From contig JAFUXW010000002.1 of NCBI GenBank assembly GCA_017477035.1, forward strand, positions 1 to 54,308: a DNA stretch of 54,308 nucleotides. The letters are read 5' to 3'. Position 1 is the stretch's first letter, and each line of letters starts with the position of its first letter. Shown here piece by piece: positions 25,699-32,638 of this stretch. The position numbers and the translations under genes were made by a program. This DNA is from Alphaproteobacteria bacterium. Lineage in GTDB: Bacteria > Pseudomonadota > Alphaproteobacteria > RF32 > CAG-239. Below the pieces are notes generated by a model, which saw nothing but the letters and a program-made list of their open reading frames with translations, did not search any database and was not told where the DNA came from.

Positions 25699-25731
25699 AA
25701 GGCGGTATAAAAAACCGCCTTGACTTTTTTT
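25699..25731 (+). terminator. Intrinsic terminator
   Basis: AAGGCGGT (25699-25706) pairs with ACCGCCTT (25714-25721) round a 7-nt loop, then GAC and a run of seven T. Confidence 0.88.
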
Positions 25732-25746
25732 ATAAGGTGTGTAAAT

Positions 25747-26115
25747 ATGAAACCAGAGGTATTAAGAATGTCAAAGCAAGCGATAGTATTAGACACGATT
25801 AAAAAGACATCAAAGAAGGGTGGTATGACGGCGGCACAAATTAGACTTGCAGAGGCACAATCAGAGGATTATGCTGATATGAAAAAAGAAATTCAGGAAC
25901 TAAAAACTGATGTTAATGATGTTCGCAAAGAAGTCAGTGGAGTTAAAATTCAATTAGCAGAAATCAAAGGCGGAATTGATATATTGCTTGAAAATAACAA
26001 GATTAAATCTAAACTAATTGATAGTAAATATTTTTGGCTTTTTTTAATTGTGTTAATGATGCTGATTGCAGGTGTAAATCATCTTAGCGAGTTAAAAACA
26101 ATATTTGGTGGTTAA
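25747..26115 (+). CDS. XhlA-like holin-associated protein
   Basis: 122 aa. A coiled coil (YADMKKEIQELKTDVNDVRKEV through IKGGIDILLENN, residues about 38-85) is followed by one C-terminal transmembrane segment (FWLFLIVLMMLIAGV, about 98-113) and a short tail. This is the layout of XhlA/haemolysin-type lysis proteins, and the lysozyme gene follows directly. It may help release the endolysin. The ATG at 25747 follows AAGGTG; 25768 is an alternative. Confidence 0.65.
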   Translation: MKPEVLRMSKQAIVLDTIKKTSKKGGMTAAQIRLAEAQSEDYADMKKEIQELKTDVNDVRKEVSGVKIQLAEIKGGIDILLENNKIKSKLIDSKYFWLFLIVLMMLIAGVNHLSELKTIFGG

Positions 26116-26152
26116 AATGTGGTGGTTCACAAGATTATTCAAAGGAAAAGAA

Positions 26153-26632
26153 ATGAAACCTATGATTGATGATGAAACTTGCATCCAACGCCTTGTAGTA
26201 AACGAAGGGCTAAAATTAAAGCCTTATTATTGTCCGGCAGGGTATTTGACAATCGGCATTGGTCGCAATCTTGATGGCAATCCGTTAAGCGAGGAAGAAA
26301 AAGCATTCATCGGGCATCCGGTAAAAGAGGGAATCACTAACGATCAGGCTTTTTATTTATGTCGTAATGACCTTAAAAAAGTTCGAGCTGATTTAGACAG
26401 AGAATTGCCGTGGTGGCGTGATTTGAACGCTGACAGGCAATTTGTAATGATTGATTTGTGCTTTAATATGGGAATTAGGAAATTATTGCAGTTCCAAAAG
26501 ACGCTAAACTCGATTGCAACCGGCTATTATGTGAAAGCAGGCGAACAGCTTATGCAATCGCTTTATGCCAAGCAGGTCGGCAAGCGTGCGGAACGAAACG
26601 CAAAGTGTTTACAAACGGGGGTGTATAAATGA
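26153..26632 (+). CDS. Endolysin, GH24 (T4-type) lysozyme
   Basis: 159 aa. Catalytic triad spacing E-8-C-5-T is visible in NEGLKLKPYYCPAGYLTIGIG, with Cys in the place of T4 Asp20, a known variant. QFVMIDLCFNMGIRKLLQF is the usual central helix. It cuts peptidoglycan glycan strands at lysis. The ATG at 26153 has AAGGA 6 nt upstream; a start at 26117 would add a Trp-rich basic N-terminus. Neither gives a clear signal-anchor, so holin-dependent export is likely. Confidence 0.88.
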   Translation: MKPMIDDETCIQRLVVNEGLKLKPYYCPAGYLTIGIGRNLDGNPLSEEEKAFIGHPVKEGITNDQAFYLCRNDLKKVRADLDRELPWWRDLNADRQFVMIDLCFNMGIRKLLQFQKTLNSIATGYYVKAGEQLMQSLYAKQVGKRAERNAKCLQTGVYK

Positions 26633-27210
26633 TTGGTTGGATTTCAGGTTTATTAAGAAGAATACTCGGCGGGCTTTGGAGTGATGTTCCGATTATTAAA
26701 GAGCGTGGCATACAATGGATTTTATGTGCTTTGCTTTACGCTCCTTTTATTTATTATTTGCCTTATCACACTTACCTTGCGGGTATTATGCCTAAGTGGC
26801 TTTTTACTATATTAGCGACTGTTTCTTTAATTTACGCTGAAACAAAAGGACATTTTCCGGGGTTTGGCGGTGGAACTATCTCACTTGATTATATAAAAGA
26901 AGAATTGGCAAAAGGCAGAAAAATACCATATAAGAGAATCATTGATTGGTGGGGTAAAGTTAGAGGTTTTGAAGAATACGGTAAAGAATGGTGCTTTTGG
27001 CAGTTAATTCTCTGTAAAACTGTATGCTTAATTCCTGCATCATTATTATTAGGAAATCAATATATGTTTATAGGACTAGCAGTAGCATATGTATATAACG
27101 CTTGCTATTGGGTTGAGTTAAAGCCTTTTAAGAAACTTATAGTAACACCGACAAACTGGGGAGAGTTCTTTCAAGGTTGTCTGTATTTTAGAGGTTTATT
27201 TGGGGGTTAA
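26629..27210 (+). CDS. Multi-span membrane protein, 193 aa
   Basis: Hydrophobic segments at about 28-46 (IQWILCALLYAPFIYYLPY), 50-70 and 125-160 (WQLILCKTVCLIPASLLLG, MFIGLAVAYVYNACYWVEL). An amphipathic Trp-rich N-terminus precedes them. It overlaps the lysozyme gene by 4 bases, so a lysis role such as holin is possible, but it is larger than most holins and a family is not recognised. Confidence 0.6.
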   Translation: MIGWISGLLRRILGGLWSDVPIIKERGIQWILCALLYAPFIYYLPYHTYLAGIMPKWLFTILATVSLIYAETKGHFPGFGGGTISLDYIKEELAKGRKIPYKRIIDWWGKVRGFEEYGKEWCFWQLILCKTVCLIPASLLLGNQYMFIGLAVAYVYNACYWVELKPFKKLIVTPTNWGEFFQGCLYFRGLFGG

Positions 27211-27214
27211 TATA

Positions 27215-27448
27215 ATGTTTATAATGAATGATGATACAGGTGAACAAAAAGTACGTCAGGGCGATTCGTATGAATTTACTGTTACGGGAATAGGTGCAGA
27301 CTGGGATGTTTTTTACTCTGTTTATAATATTCAAACACAGGAAATCATATTTGAAGTGCAAAGCACAAAAATTGATGGTGGTGATAAAATATTCGTATCT
27401 GCATCCGAAAGCGATAAACTAACCGTTCCGCAAGGAAAAAATCCATGA
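27215..27448 (+). CDS. N-terminal part of a small beta protein, 77 aa
   Basis: Beta-rich (VRQGDSYEFTVTGIG, DVFYSVYNIQTQEIIFEV). It stops soon after the sequence GGA AAA AAT CCA TGA. A heptamer A AAA AAT lies in the right phase, and the -1 frame continues into the next small gene, which completes the fold. It may thus be the short form of a frameshifted protein. It lies before a fibre gene; a baseplate- or fibre-attachment role is inferred from position only. Confidence 0.6.
   Translation: MFIMNDDTGEQKVRQGDSYEFTVTGIGADWDVFYSVYNIQTQEIIFEVQSTKIDGGDKIFVSASESDKLTVPQGKNP
27436..27442 (+). other. Predicted -1 ribosomal frameshift site
   Basis: A AAA AAT in the 0-frame phase (codons GGA AAA AAT). 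Slippage by one base joins the frame 27215-27448 to the frame ending at 27573; the overlap of the two open frames is only 27418-27448 and includes this site. Confidence 0.55.
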
Positions 27449-27573
27449 TATACGGTTGGGGTATTAAACGCAAAAAGAATGGTTTTGAAGATACAACTAT
27501 TGTTAAAGATAGAAAAGAAGATGATGTTATCAAAATTATTGTGTTACCAAAGATTACGGAAGGTGGTGTATAA
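27445..27573 (+). CDS. C-terminal part of the small beta protein, 42 aa
   Basis: Frame with ATG at 27445 overlapping the previous stop (ATGA). Sequence MIYGWGIKRKKNGFEDTTIV... then IIVLPKITEGGV reads like the C-terminal third of one beta protein whose first part is the preceding gene. It may be made both as a coupled peptide and as a -1 frameshift extension. Its stop overlaps the ATG of the next fibre gene (TAATG). Confidence 0.5.
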   Translation: MIYGWGIKRKKNGFEDTTIVKDRKEDDVIKIIVLPKITEGGV

Positions 27574-29546
27574 TGGTTCAAGTTCGTTTTATAAATGACA
27601 CAACCCCGATAGAAGTTACAAGTGAAACGCAAGAAACTCGAATTGCTGTAAAATCATCAACGGGTACTGATAATCATGATGAATTATCCAATCGAGACCT
27701 TCCAGACCAACACCCGATTAGTGCAATAACCGGATTACAGGAAGCTCTTGACGAGATTCCGGCAGATTATGTTAGCGATGCTGAACTTGAATCGGCATTA
27801 TTGGAAAAGCAAGATGTAATTTCAGATTTAGCCACAATTCGTTCAGGTGCGGCACTTGGTGCAACATCGTTACAACCGAATGATAATATTTCAGAATTAA
27901 ATAATAACGTTGGGTACATTACAAGTATTACAAGTTCAGATGTTACGACTGCTTTAGGATATACTCCATATAATTCAAGCAATCCGAGCAATTATCAGAC
28001 AGCAACTCAAGTGGCAAACTCTATTGCAACTGAAACGACTAATCGTGAAAGTGCTGATAATAATTTGCAATCACAAATTGACGCTATTGTTTCATCTTCT
28101 GATGTATTTGATATTGTGGGAACTTATGCAGAGTTACAAGCTTATGATATTACAACAGTACCGGTTAATGACATTATAAAGGTTTTGGTTGATAGCACAC
28201 ACAGTGGTGCGGCAACCTATTACAGATGTGTTGAAACAGGGGGAGTTAAGAATTGGTCCTATATTGGTTCAGAGGGTGCATATTACACTAAAGCCGAGGC
28301 AGATGCGGCTTTTGTTCCACAAACACGCACAGTTAATAATAAGGCTTTAAGCTCAAATATTACACTAACGGCAAGGGATGTTGGAGCAGATGCTAGCGGT
28401 TCAGCAAGTACAGCGGAAACTAATGCCAAGAACTATGCTGATGGCTTAGCGGCAAATTATGCCACGGCGGCACAAGGTGCTTTAGCCGATACGGCAGTTC
28501 AACCGGCTGATTTAACAAACTATGTTACTACAAACACTGCTCAAGATATAACTGCAAGAAAAACATTTTTCGGTGAAAAAGCTATTTATTTTAAGCAGAA
28601 TACTGCAAGTGATAAGTTAGGATTTACTCTTTATAATAACAATAATCATGAAGTTGGTGCGTTGGAATTTAGACCTAACACTATTGGTAGTACGCCGATT
28701 TTAACGCTTAACTCACAAGCCCCTAGTTATGAGAGTTATGTCGGATTTAGGTATTGGAGTCGTTCCTTAAATATCTTAGCTCCTTTTTCTAGCAATTATG
28801 CTAAAAAAAATTTTTTCATTCCGGTTACATTTACAAACGGAACAACAACAGTTGAATCAACATCAACCAACGGAAGTGTTGATATAAGCTCATTACTCCC
28901 TACTGTTAATAACGCAACATTAACTATAACGCAGGGTGGTGTTAGCAAAGGCACGTTTACAGCTAATGCTTCAAGCGATGTAACAATTGATTTAGATGCC
29001 GGTGGTGGTTCTTCATATACAGCCGGAACTGGCATTAATATAACAAATAATGTTATCAGTGTAGCAAGTCCGACTTTGACGAATACTGCAGATTCAATAA
29101 ATAGTCTTGTTATTTTAGGCAACGAAACAGGTGGTTTATTTAAATACGGAATAACTTGTATAGGATATGATTCTTATGTTGCAACATCAGGTACGGCAGT
29201 GGGATATTCGTGTTATGCTGGAAATAATGGTGTAGCATTAGGTGCGCAATCTTCGTGCCAATCATCAACATATTCTATTGCTATCGGTTTTCAAGCAATA
29301 GTTTCTGGTTCAATTCAGTATGCAATTCAACTTGGTCAAGGTACAAACTCAGAAGCGAATAGTTTTTATGTATCAACATCAGCTTCGGATAACTGGAAAA
29401 TGTTAGGTTCTGATGGTAAAATACCAAGCGGACGTTTACCAATAGCTACATCTGTATCATCAAGTTCAACAAACTCTGAAACAGTCGGGGCTAAGCTGTT
29501 CTATGATACTTGTGGTGATATTGAAACTTTAATTAACGCATTATAG
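27573..29546 (+). CDS. Long tail fibre / tip protein
   Basis: 657 aa. Contains common fibre motifs: ALGYTPYNSSNPSNYQTATQVANS (near 130-153), a helical neck (TETTNRESADNNLQSQID), the AELQAYDITTVPVNDIIKVLVDST domain, a collagen-like Ala-rich stretch near 275-310, and near 540-590 YadA/Hep-Hag-type repeats (GTAVGYSCYAGNNGVALGAQSS, YSIAIGFQA). Probably trimeric and involved in adsorption. The last residues (TVGAKLFYDTCGDIETLINAL) may be a trimerisation foot. Confidence 0.82.
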   Translation: MVQVRFINDTTPIEVTSETQETRIAVKSSTGTDNHDELSNRDLPDQHPISAITGLQEALDEIPADYVSDAELESALLEKQDVISDLATIRSGAALGATSLQPNDNISELNNNVGYITSITSSDVTTALGYTPYNSSNPSNYQTATQVANSIATETTNRESADNNLQSQIDAIVSSSDVFDIVGTYAELQAYDITTVPVNDIIKVLVDSTHSGAATYYRCVETGGVKNWSYIGSEGAYYTKAEADAAFVPQTRTVNNKALSSNITLTARDVGADASGSASTAETNAKNYADGLAANYATAAQGALADTAVQPADLTNYVTTNTAQDITARKTFFGEKAIYFKQNTASDKLGFTLYNNNNHEVGALEFRPNTIGSTPILTLNSQAPSYESYVGFRYWSRSLNILAPFSSNYAKKNFFIPVTFTNGTTTVESTSTNGSVDISSLLPTVNNATLTITQGGVSKGTFTANASSDVTIDLDAGGGSSYTAGTGINITNNVISVASPTLTNTADSINSLVILGNETGGLFKYGITCIGYDSYVATSGTAVGYSCYAGNNGVALGAQSSCQSSTYSIAIGFQAIVSGSIQYAIQLGQGTNSEANSFYVSTSASDNWKMLGSDGKIPSGRLPIATSVSSSSTNSETVGAKLFYDTCGDIETLINAL

Positions 29547-29692
29547 GAGGGAACATGAGTATAGCGGCCTGTTTTACATTTCCGTCTTTATGTGATAATA
29601 TATCTATGCGACTAGGGAATCTAGACCCGAAAAGTTTGCAACTCACAAGCCTGTCGCAATTTTTTAATGAGTGTTTTTATAGGAGTATAAAA
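29547..29692 (+). other. Leader before the HNH gene
   Basis: 146-bp stretch. An ATG at 29555 behind GGAGGG opens a frame that runs in phase into the HNH gene, but the encoded 46 residues look unrelated and the HNH ATG at 29693 has its own strong AGGAG. It may be an upstream open frame or the remnant left by insertion of the HNH gene between two fibre genes. No clear group I intron core motifs were seen. Confidence 0.4.
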
Positions 29693-30340
29693 ATGACAGA
29701 AGAAATTTGGCGAGATGTAGAAGATTGGATTGGGCTTTATCAGGTTAGTAATCTTGGTAGAGTTAGAAGTCTTGATGGTGTTCAATTCCACGAAGAGGGT
29801 GGACTTATGAGAAAGAAAGGACAACTTATCAAGGGATATAAACAGAAAACAGGTTACTCAACGTGTATATTTAATAGACTTGGAAGAAAAAAAACAGTAC
29901 TTATACATAGGCTTGTTGCAAAAGCTTTTCCAGAAATATGCGGCGAATGGTTTGATGGATGTGTTGTTGACCATATTGACACTATTCGTGATAATAACAA
30001 TGCGGAAAATCTCCGTGTTTGTACTCATCACGAAAATAATATGAATCCAATAACAAGAAAAAAATACAGTGAAATGCAGAAAGGCAAAAAGAAAAACTAC
30101 CCAGCGTGGAATAAAGGTAAAAAACTACCACTATTTTCTGGAGAAAATAGTGGAAGGTCTAGGCCAGTATTACAATATACAAAAAATGGCGAATTTATTA
30201 AAAGATGGGAAAACACATCAATTGCGGCAGATACGAACGGATGGGCAAGAACATCTATAACTAATTGTTTAAGTGGATATTTAAGGTATGCTCACGGATA
30301 TATATTTAAGTATGAAAGTGAGGTGTCAAATGTCAATTAG
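29693..30340 (+). CDS. HNH homing endonuclease (NUMOD4-HNH-NUMOD1)
   Basis: 215 aa. NUMOD4 at the start (EEIWRDVEDWIGLYQVSNLGRVRSLDG), then the HNH core (VLIHRLVAKAFPE, VVDHIDTIRDNNNAENLRVCTHHENNMN), and a NUMOD1 helix-turn-helix near the end (VLQYTKNGEFIKRWENTSIAADTNG). It nicks or cuts DNA at a specific site to spread its own gene. Free-standing between two fibre genes, with AGGAG 9 nt before the ATG; its end overlaps the start of the next gene by 11 bases. Confidence 0.9.
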   Translation: MTEEIWRDVEDWIGLYQVSNLGRVRSLDGVQFHEEGGLMRKKGQLIKGYKQKTGYSTCIFNRLGRKKTVLIHRLVAKAFPEICGEWFDGCVVDHIDTIRDNNNAENLRVCTHHENNMNPITRKKYSEMQKGKKKNYPAWNKGKKLPLFSGENSGRSRPVLQYTKNGEFIKRWENTSIAADTNGWARTSITNCLSGYLRYAHGYIFKYESEVSNVN

Positions 30341-31142
30341 TAGTGCTTTGGTTGCGGCTCAGGGCAGAGTTGCCAATGCTTATACGGCTATTTCAGCTAA
30401 AGGCGGAACTCTACCGCAAACGCAGAATTTAGCCAATATGCCAGCGGCGATTAATTCCATTCCGAGCGGCGGCGGAGGAAATATTCCAAACTATCAAATT
30501 GTCAATGGCGTGCTATCTAGGAAAACAAGCACATATAATCTTACGGGGAGTGAATTTAGCAGTGTAACAAGCATAAATGATTATGGACTATACTTTGCTT
30601 TTTATAACTGTACAGGGATAACAGGAAGTGTAAATCTATCATCTGTTACAAGCATAGGAATGTATGGACTATACTCTGCTTTTTATAACTGCGCAGGACT
30701 AGTAGGAAGTGTAGATTTATCATCTGTTACAAGCATAGGAAATTCTGGAATGCAAAATGCTTTTTCTGAATGCACAGGACTAACAAATGTGAATTTATCA
30801 TCTGTTACAAGCATAGGAAAGTCTGGAATGCAAAATGCTTTTTATTACTGCACAGGGCTAACAGGAAGTGTAGATTTATCATCTGTTACAAGCATAGGAA
30901 ATTCTGGAATGCAAAATGCTTTTAGAAATACAGGGATAACAGATTTATATTTTAACTCTTTAACATCATCAAGTTTCGGATCATATACAAACCAATTTAG
31001 TTACATGCTGAATAATGTAACAGGGTGCACGGTACATTTTCCGAGCAATCTGCAATCAGTTATCGGATCATGGGCTGACGTAACTAACGGTTTCGGCGGT
31101 AGGAATACCACAGTTTTATTTGACTTAGAATCAACAGAATAG
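30330..31142 (+). CDS. BspA-like leucine-rich-repeat fibre protein
   Basis: 270 aa. N-terminal helical part (SALVAAQGRVANAYTAISAKGG, residues 4-25), PNYQIVNGVLSRKT linker, then about five 26-27-residue repeats of the kind SSVTSIGNSGMQNAFSECTGLT, a BspA-type LRR. BspA repeats bind host or neighbour-cell surface proteins in gut and oral bacteria. Likely a receptor-binding fibre. GAGGTG lies 6 nt before the ATG, and this site can pair with the predicted small RNA at 53738-53824. Confidence 0.8.
   Translation: MSISSALVAAQGRVANAYTAISAKGGTLPQTQNLANMPAAINSIPSGGGGNIPNYQIVNGVLSRKTSTYNLTGSEFSSVTSINDYGLYFAFYNCTGITGSVNLSSVTSIGMYGLYSAFYNCAGLVGSVDLSSVTSIGNSGMQNAFSECTGLTNVNLSSVTSIGKSGMQNAFYYCTGLTGSVDLSSVTSIGNSGMQNAFRNTGITDLYFNSLTSSSFGSYTNQFSYMLNNVTGCTVHFPSNLQSVIGSWADVTNGFGGRNTTVLFDLESTE
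30641..30930 (+). repeat. Near-identical 78-81-bp repeats in the LRR gene
   Basis: Repeat starts (ATCTGTTACAAGCATAGGAA) fall at 30641, 30722, 30800 and 30881. The copies are in frame and differ at few bases, so recombination could easily add or remove units and change receptor binding. Confidence 0.85.
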
Positions 31143-31151
31143 GAGATAAAA

Positions 31152-31376
31152 ATGGAAATTAGAATAACTTATATTTGTAATGGCGCAATTTATTGCGGAT
31201 TTAAGCCTGACGGTGTTGAAGTTCTTGAAGAACGTGAGGTTTTATATCCTGCGGAAGGATATGAGTTAGAACGTATTTCAGACAAAGAACGTCTGTTGAG
31301 CGTTTGGCTTAAAGACGGCGATGTGAAAGAAAATTATATTGAGGTGAAAATAGATGAACCGGATTCTATTGATTAG
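31152..31376 (+). CDS. Hypothetical protein, 74 aa
   Basis: Small acidic alpha/beta protein (AIYCGFKPDGVEVLEEREVLYPAEGYELERISDKE). GGAGAT lies before the ATG. It sits between a fibre gene and the spanins and overlaps the Rz start. Possibly a fibre-associated or lysis-timing protein; no family is recognised. Confidence 0.6.
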   Translation: MEIRITYICNGAIYCGFKPDGVEVLEEREVLYPAEGYELERISDKERLLSVWLKDGDVKENYIEVKIDEPDSID

Positions 31377-31647
31377 TATTGCTGTTTTGGCTGTTGCCTT
31401 TGGATTAGCTTGCTTTGTTGCGGTTTATAGAGGTAACACAATAGATAGCTTAAATGAGCGGATAGGGACCTTATCCGCAAATGTTGAAACTTTAATCAAG
31501 GGAAGAGAAAAAGACTATGCTGACAAAGTGGAACTCGCTAAAAGAAATGAAGAACTCGAACAAGATGCGAAAAAAGACACATCTTGTTTTACTTGGACTA
31601 CTGATATTAGTACAAGCCCAGTGGTTATGCGGTTGCGTAAGGACTGA
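31354..31647 (+). CDS. Rz: Inner-membrane spanin
   Basis: 97 aa. N-terminal signal anchor (LLISIAVLAVAFGLACFVAVY, residues 4-24) and a periplasmic coiled coil (DSLNERIGTLSANVETLIKGREKDYADKVELAKRNEELEQ). Together with the overlapping Rz1 lipoprotein it bridges the periplasm and fuses inner and outer membranes at the last step of lysis. The Rz1 gene starts inside it in another frame, the classic embedded layout, and proves a Gram-negative host. Confidence 0.88.
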   Translation: MNRILLISIAVLAVAFGLACFVAVYRGNTIDSLNERIGTLSANVETLIKGREKDYADKVELAKRNEELEQDAKKDTSCFTWTTDISTSPVVMRLRKD

Positions 31648-31768
31648 AATTAAATACGTTGAAATACCAAGAGAGCCGATAGTGTGTCATCAATACATTA
31701 AGACACCTCTTGATATGGCGAAATGTTTAGAGGAGTATAAGAAAAAATGGCAAAACAACAAAGAATAG
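31565..31768 (+). CDS. Rz1: Outer-membrane lipoprotein spanin
   Basis: 67 aa from the ATG at 31565. A short basic start (MRKKTH), a hydrophobic signal (LVLLGLLILVQAQWL) and a lipobox LCGC mark a lipoprotein with modified Cys near residue 24. The mature part has EIPREPIVCHQYIKTP, with two prolines rather than the Pro-rich linker of lambda Rz1. It overlaps Rz in the +1 frame and runs past it, an overlapping spanin pair. Confidence 0.85.
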   Translation: MRKKTHLVLLGLLILVQAQWLCGCVRTEIKYVEIPREPIVCHQYIKTPLDMAKCLEEYKKKWQNNKE

Positions 31769-32073
31769 ATTTTCCGGATTATTCGGCGAAAGAGCAGGAG
31801 CAAGATGTTGAAAGAGCAGAGAGGCTCGAACAAACAAACGTTTTTATTTCAAGAGCTGAAGGTGTTTGGAATGCCATTGTTCGCAAAAAGCACAACATTG
31901 TTATAAGCGGACAAAAAGGCGAAGAACTTATCGAGTTTGTTTCAAACGTTATAGAAGAGCTGAAAGAATTTGGCATTAAGCCTAAATTCAGGTGCGTACA
32001 AAACCAAGGTATTGATGGGTTCTTGAAACGGAATCAGGAAATTTTACGGAGTATTAACAATGGCAGAGATTGA
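31747..32073 (+). CDS. Hypothetical protein, 108 aa
   Basis: Acidic helical N-terminus (DYSAKEQEQDVERAERLEQ), then an alpha/beta part (HNIVISGQKGEELIEFVSNVIEELKEFGIKPKFRCV). No known motif; SGQKGEE is not a Walker A. Overlaps Rz1 and the next gene, so it belongs to the same transcript. Function unknown. Confidence 0.6.
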   Translation: MAKQQRIDFPDYSAKEQEQDVERAERLEQTNVFISRAEGVWNAIVRKKHNIVISGQKGEELIEFVSNVIEELKEFGIKPKFRCVQNQGIDGFLKRNQEILRSINNGRD

Positions 32074-32260
32074 ATTAAAAGATAATGAACGGCAAGCGTG
32101 TGAGATTTGGACACGTGTCATGGGCTATCATAGACCTGTGTCAGAGTTTAACCGTGGAAAAAAGAGCGAATTTTATTCACGCAAATGTTTTACGGAAGAA
32201 AAAGCTGTTGCAGGATTGAACTGTCAAGAAATGCTTGACAATGCGCTTGCGGCGGAGTAA
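32060..32260 (+). CDS. Stand-alone NrdD-like glycyl radical module
   Basis: 66 aa. The centre (CEIWTRVMGYHRPVSEFNRG, then KKSEFYSRKCF) matches the C-terminal end of class III anaerobic ribonucleotide reductase, including the RVxGY segment that carries the glycyl radical. A full NrdD has about 600-700 residues, so this cannot be an enzyme by itself. It may act like GrcA/YfiD does for pyruvate formate-lyase, replacing a damaged radical domain of the host enzyme. That role is inference. No NrdD or NrdG gene is seen in the window. Confidence 0.65.
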   Translation: MAEIELKDNERQACEIWTRVMGYHRPVSEFNRGKKSEFYSRKCFTEEKAVAGLNCQEMLDNALAAE

Positions 32261-32286
32261 TATTTGCATAGTTATTGTTGACGATG

Positions 32287-32306
32287 GCGGGGCTTAACGG
32301 CTCCGC
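32287..32306. terminator. Hairpin at the convergent junction
   Basis: GCGGGGC (32287-32293) pairs with GCTCCGC (32300-32306), one G-U, 6-nt loop. It lies where the rightward block meets the leftward block and overlaps the end of the leftward gene. No long T-run follows on the + strand, so it may be weak or act to block read-through from both sides. Confidence 0.5.
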
Positions 32307-32638
32307 TTTCTATCATAATCCCGTCCGTTCCAAAAATATTTTCGGCTGTTAATAACGTTTACCTTGTCATCAACAGCTTCCAGTATTTTATAACGCCATT
32401 CATTGTTGAAATTGTTAAAATAAAAATCTAAAGTTTCGTCGGCTAATTTTTTACTTTCGTCCCAACGATACAATGATACACCTACAATATAAATATCAGC
32501 CATTTCTTCAATACTATGCGATTCGTCGGCTTCTTCAAACTCTTTTATTTCTTGCATTAAGTGTGATTTTTGACTTTCGACAGTAGCTTTCGGAAACTTA
32601 TCACAGTGCCAGTCTAATAACTCAATCATATCTCTCAT
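32294..32638 (-). CDS. MazG-like / DUF550-type nucleotide pyrophosphohydrolase
   Basis: 114 aa. Has the pattern of the dATP/dGTP diphosphohydrolase or MazG-like group: WHCDKFPKATVESQKSHLMQEIKEFEEA followed by SIEEMADIYIV, giving the ExxE...EExxD metal site. It would hydrolyse nucleotides, perhaps to balance pools or to lower stress nucleotides during infection. Overlaps the DNA polymerase gene by ATGA, so the two are co-expressed. Confidence 0.75.
   Translation of the reverse strand: MRDMIELLDWHCDKFPKATVESQKSHLMQEIKEFEEADESHSIEEMADIYIVGVSLYRWDESKKLADETLDFYFNNFNNEWRYKILEAVDDKVNVINSRKYFWNGRDYDRKRSR

Noticed and set aside
29547..29692. Group I intron carrying the HNH gene
   Set aside because: I could not find P, Q, R and S core motifs or a split host gene; both neighbouring fibre genes look complete.
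30330..31142. Diversity-generating retroelement target
   Set aside because: No reverse transcriptase or template repeat is present; variation by repeat recombination is simpler.
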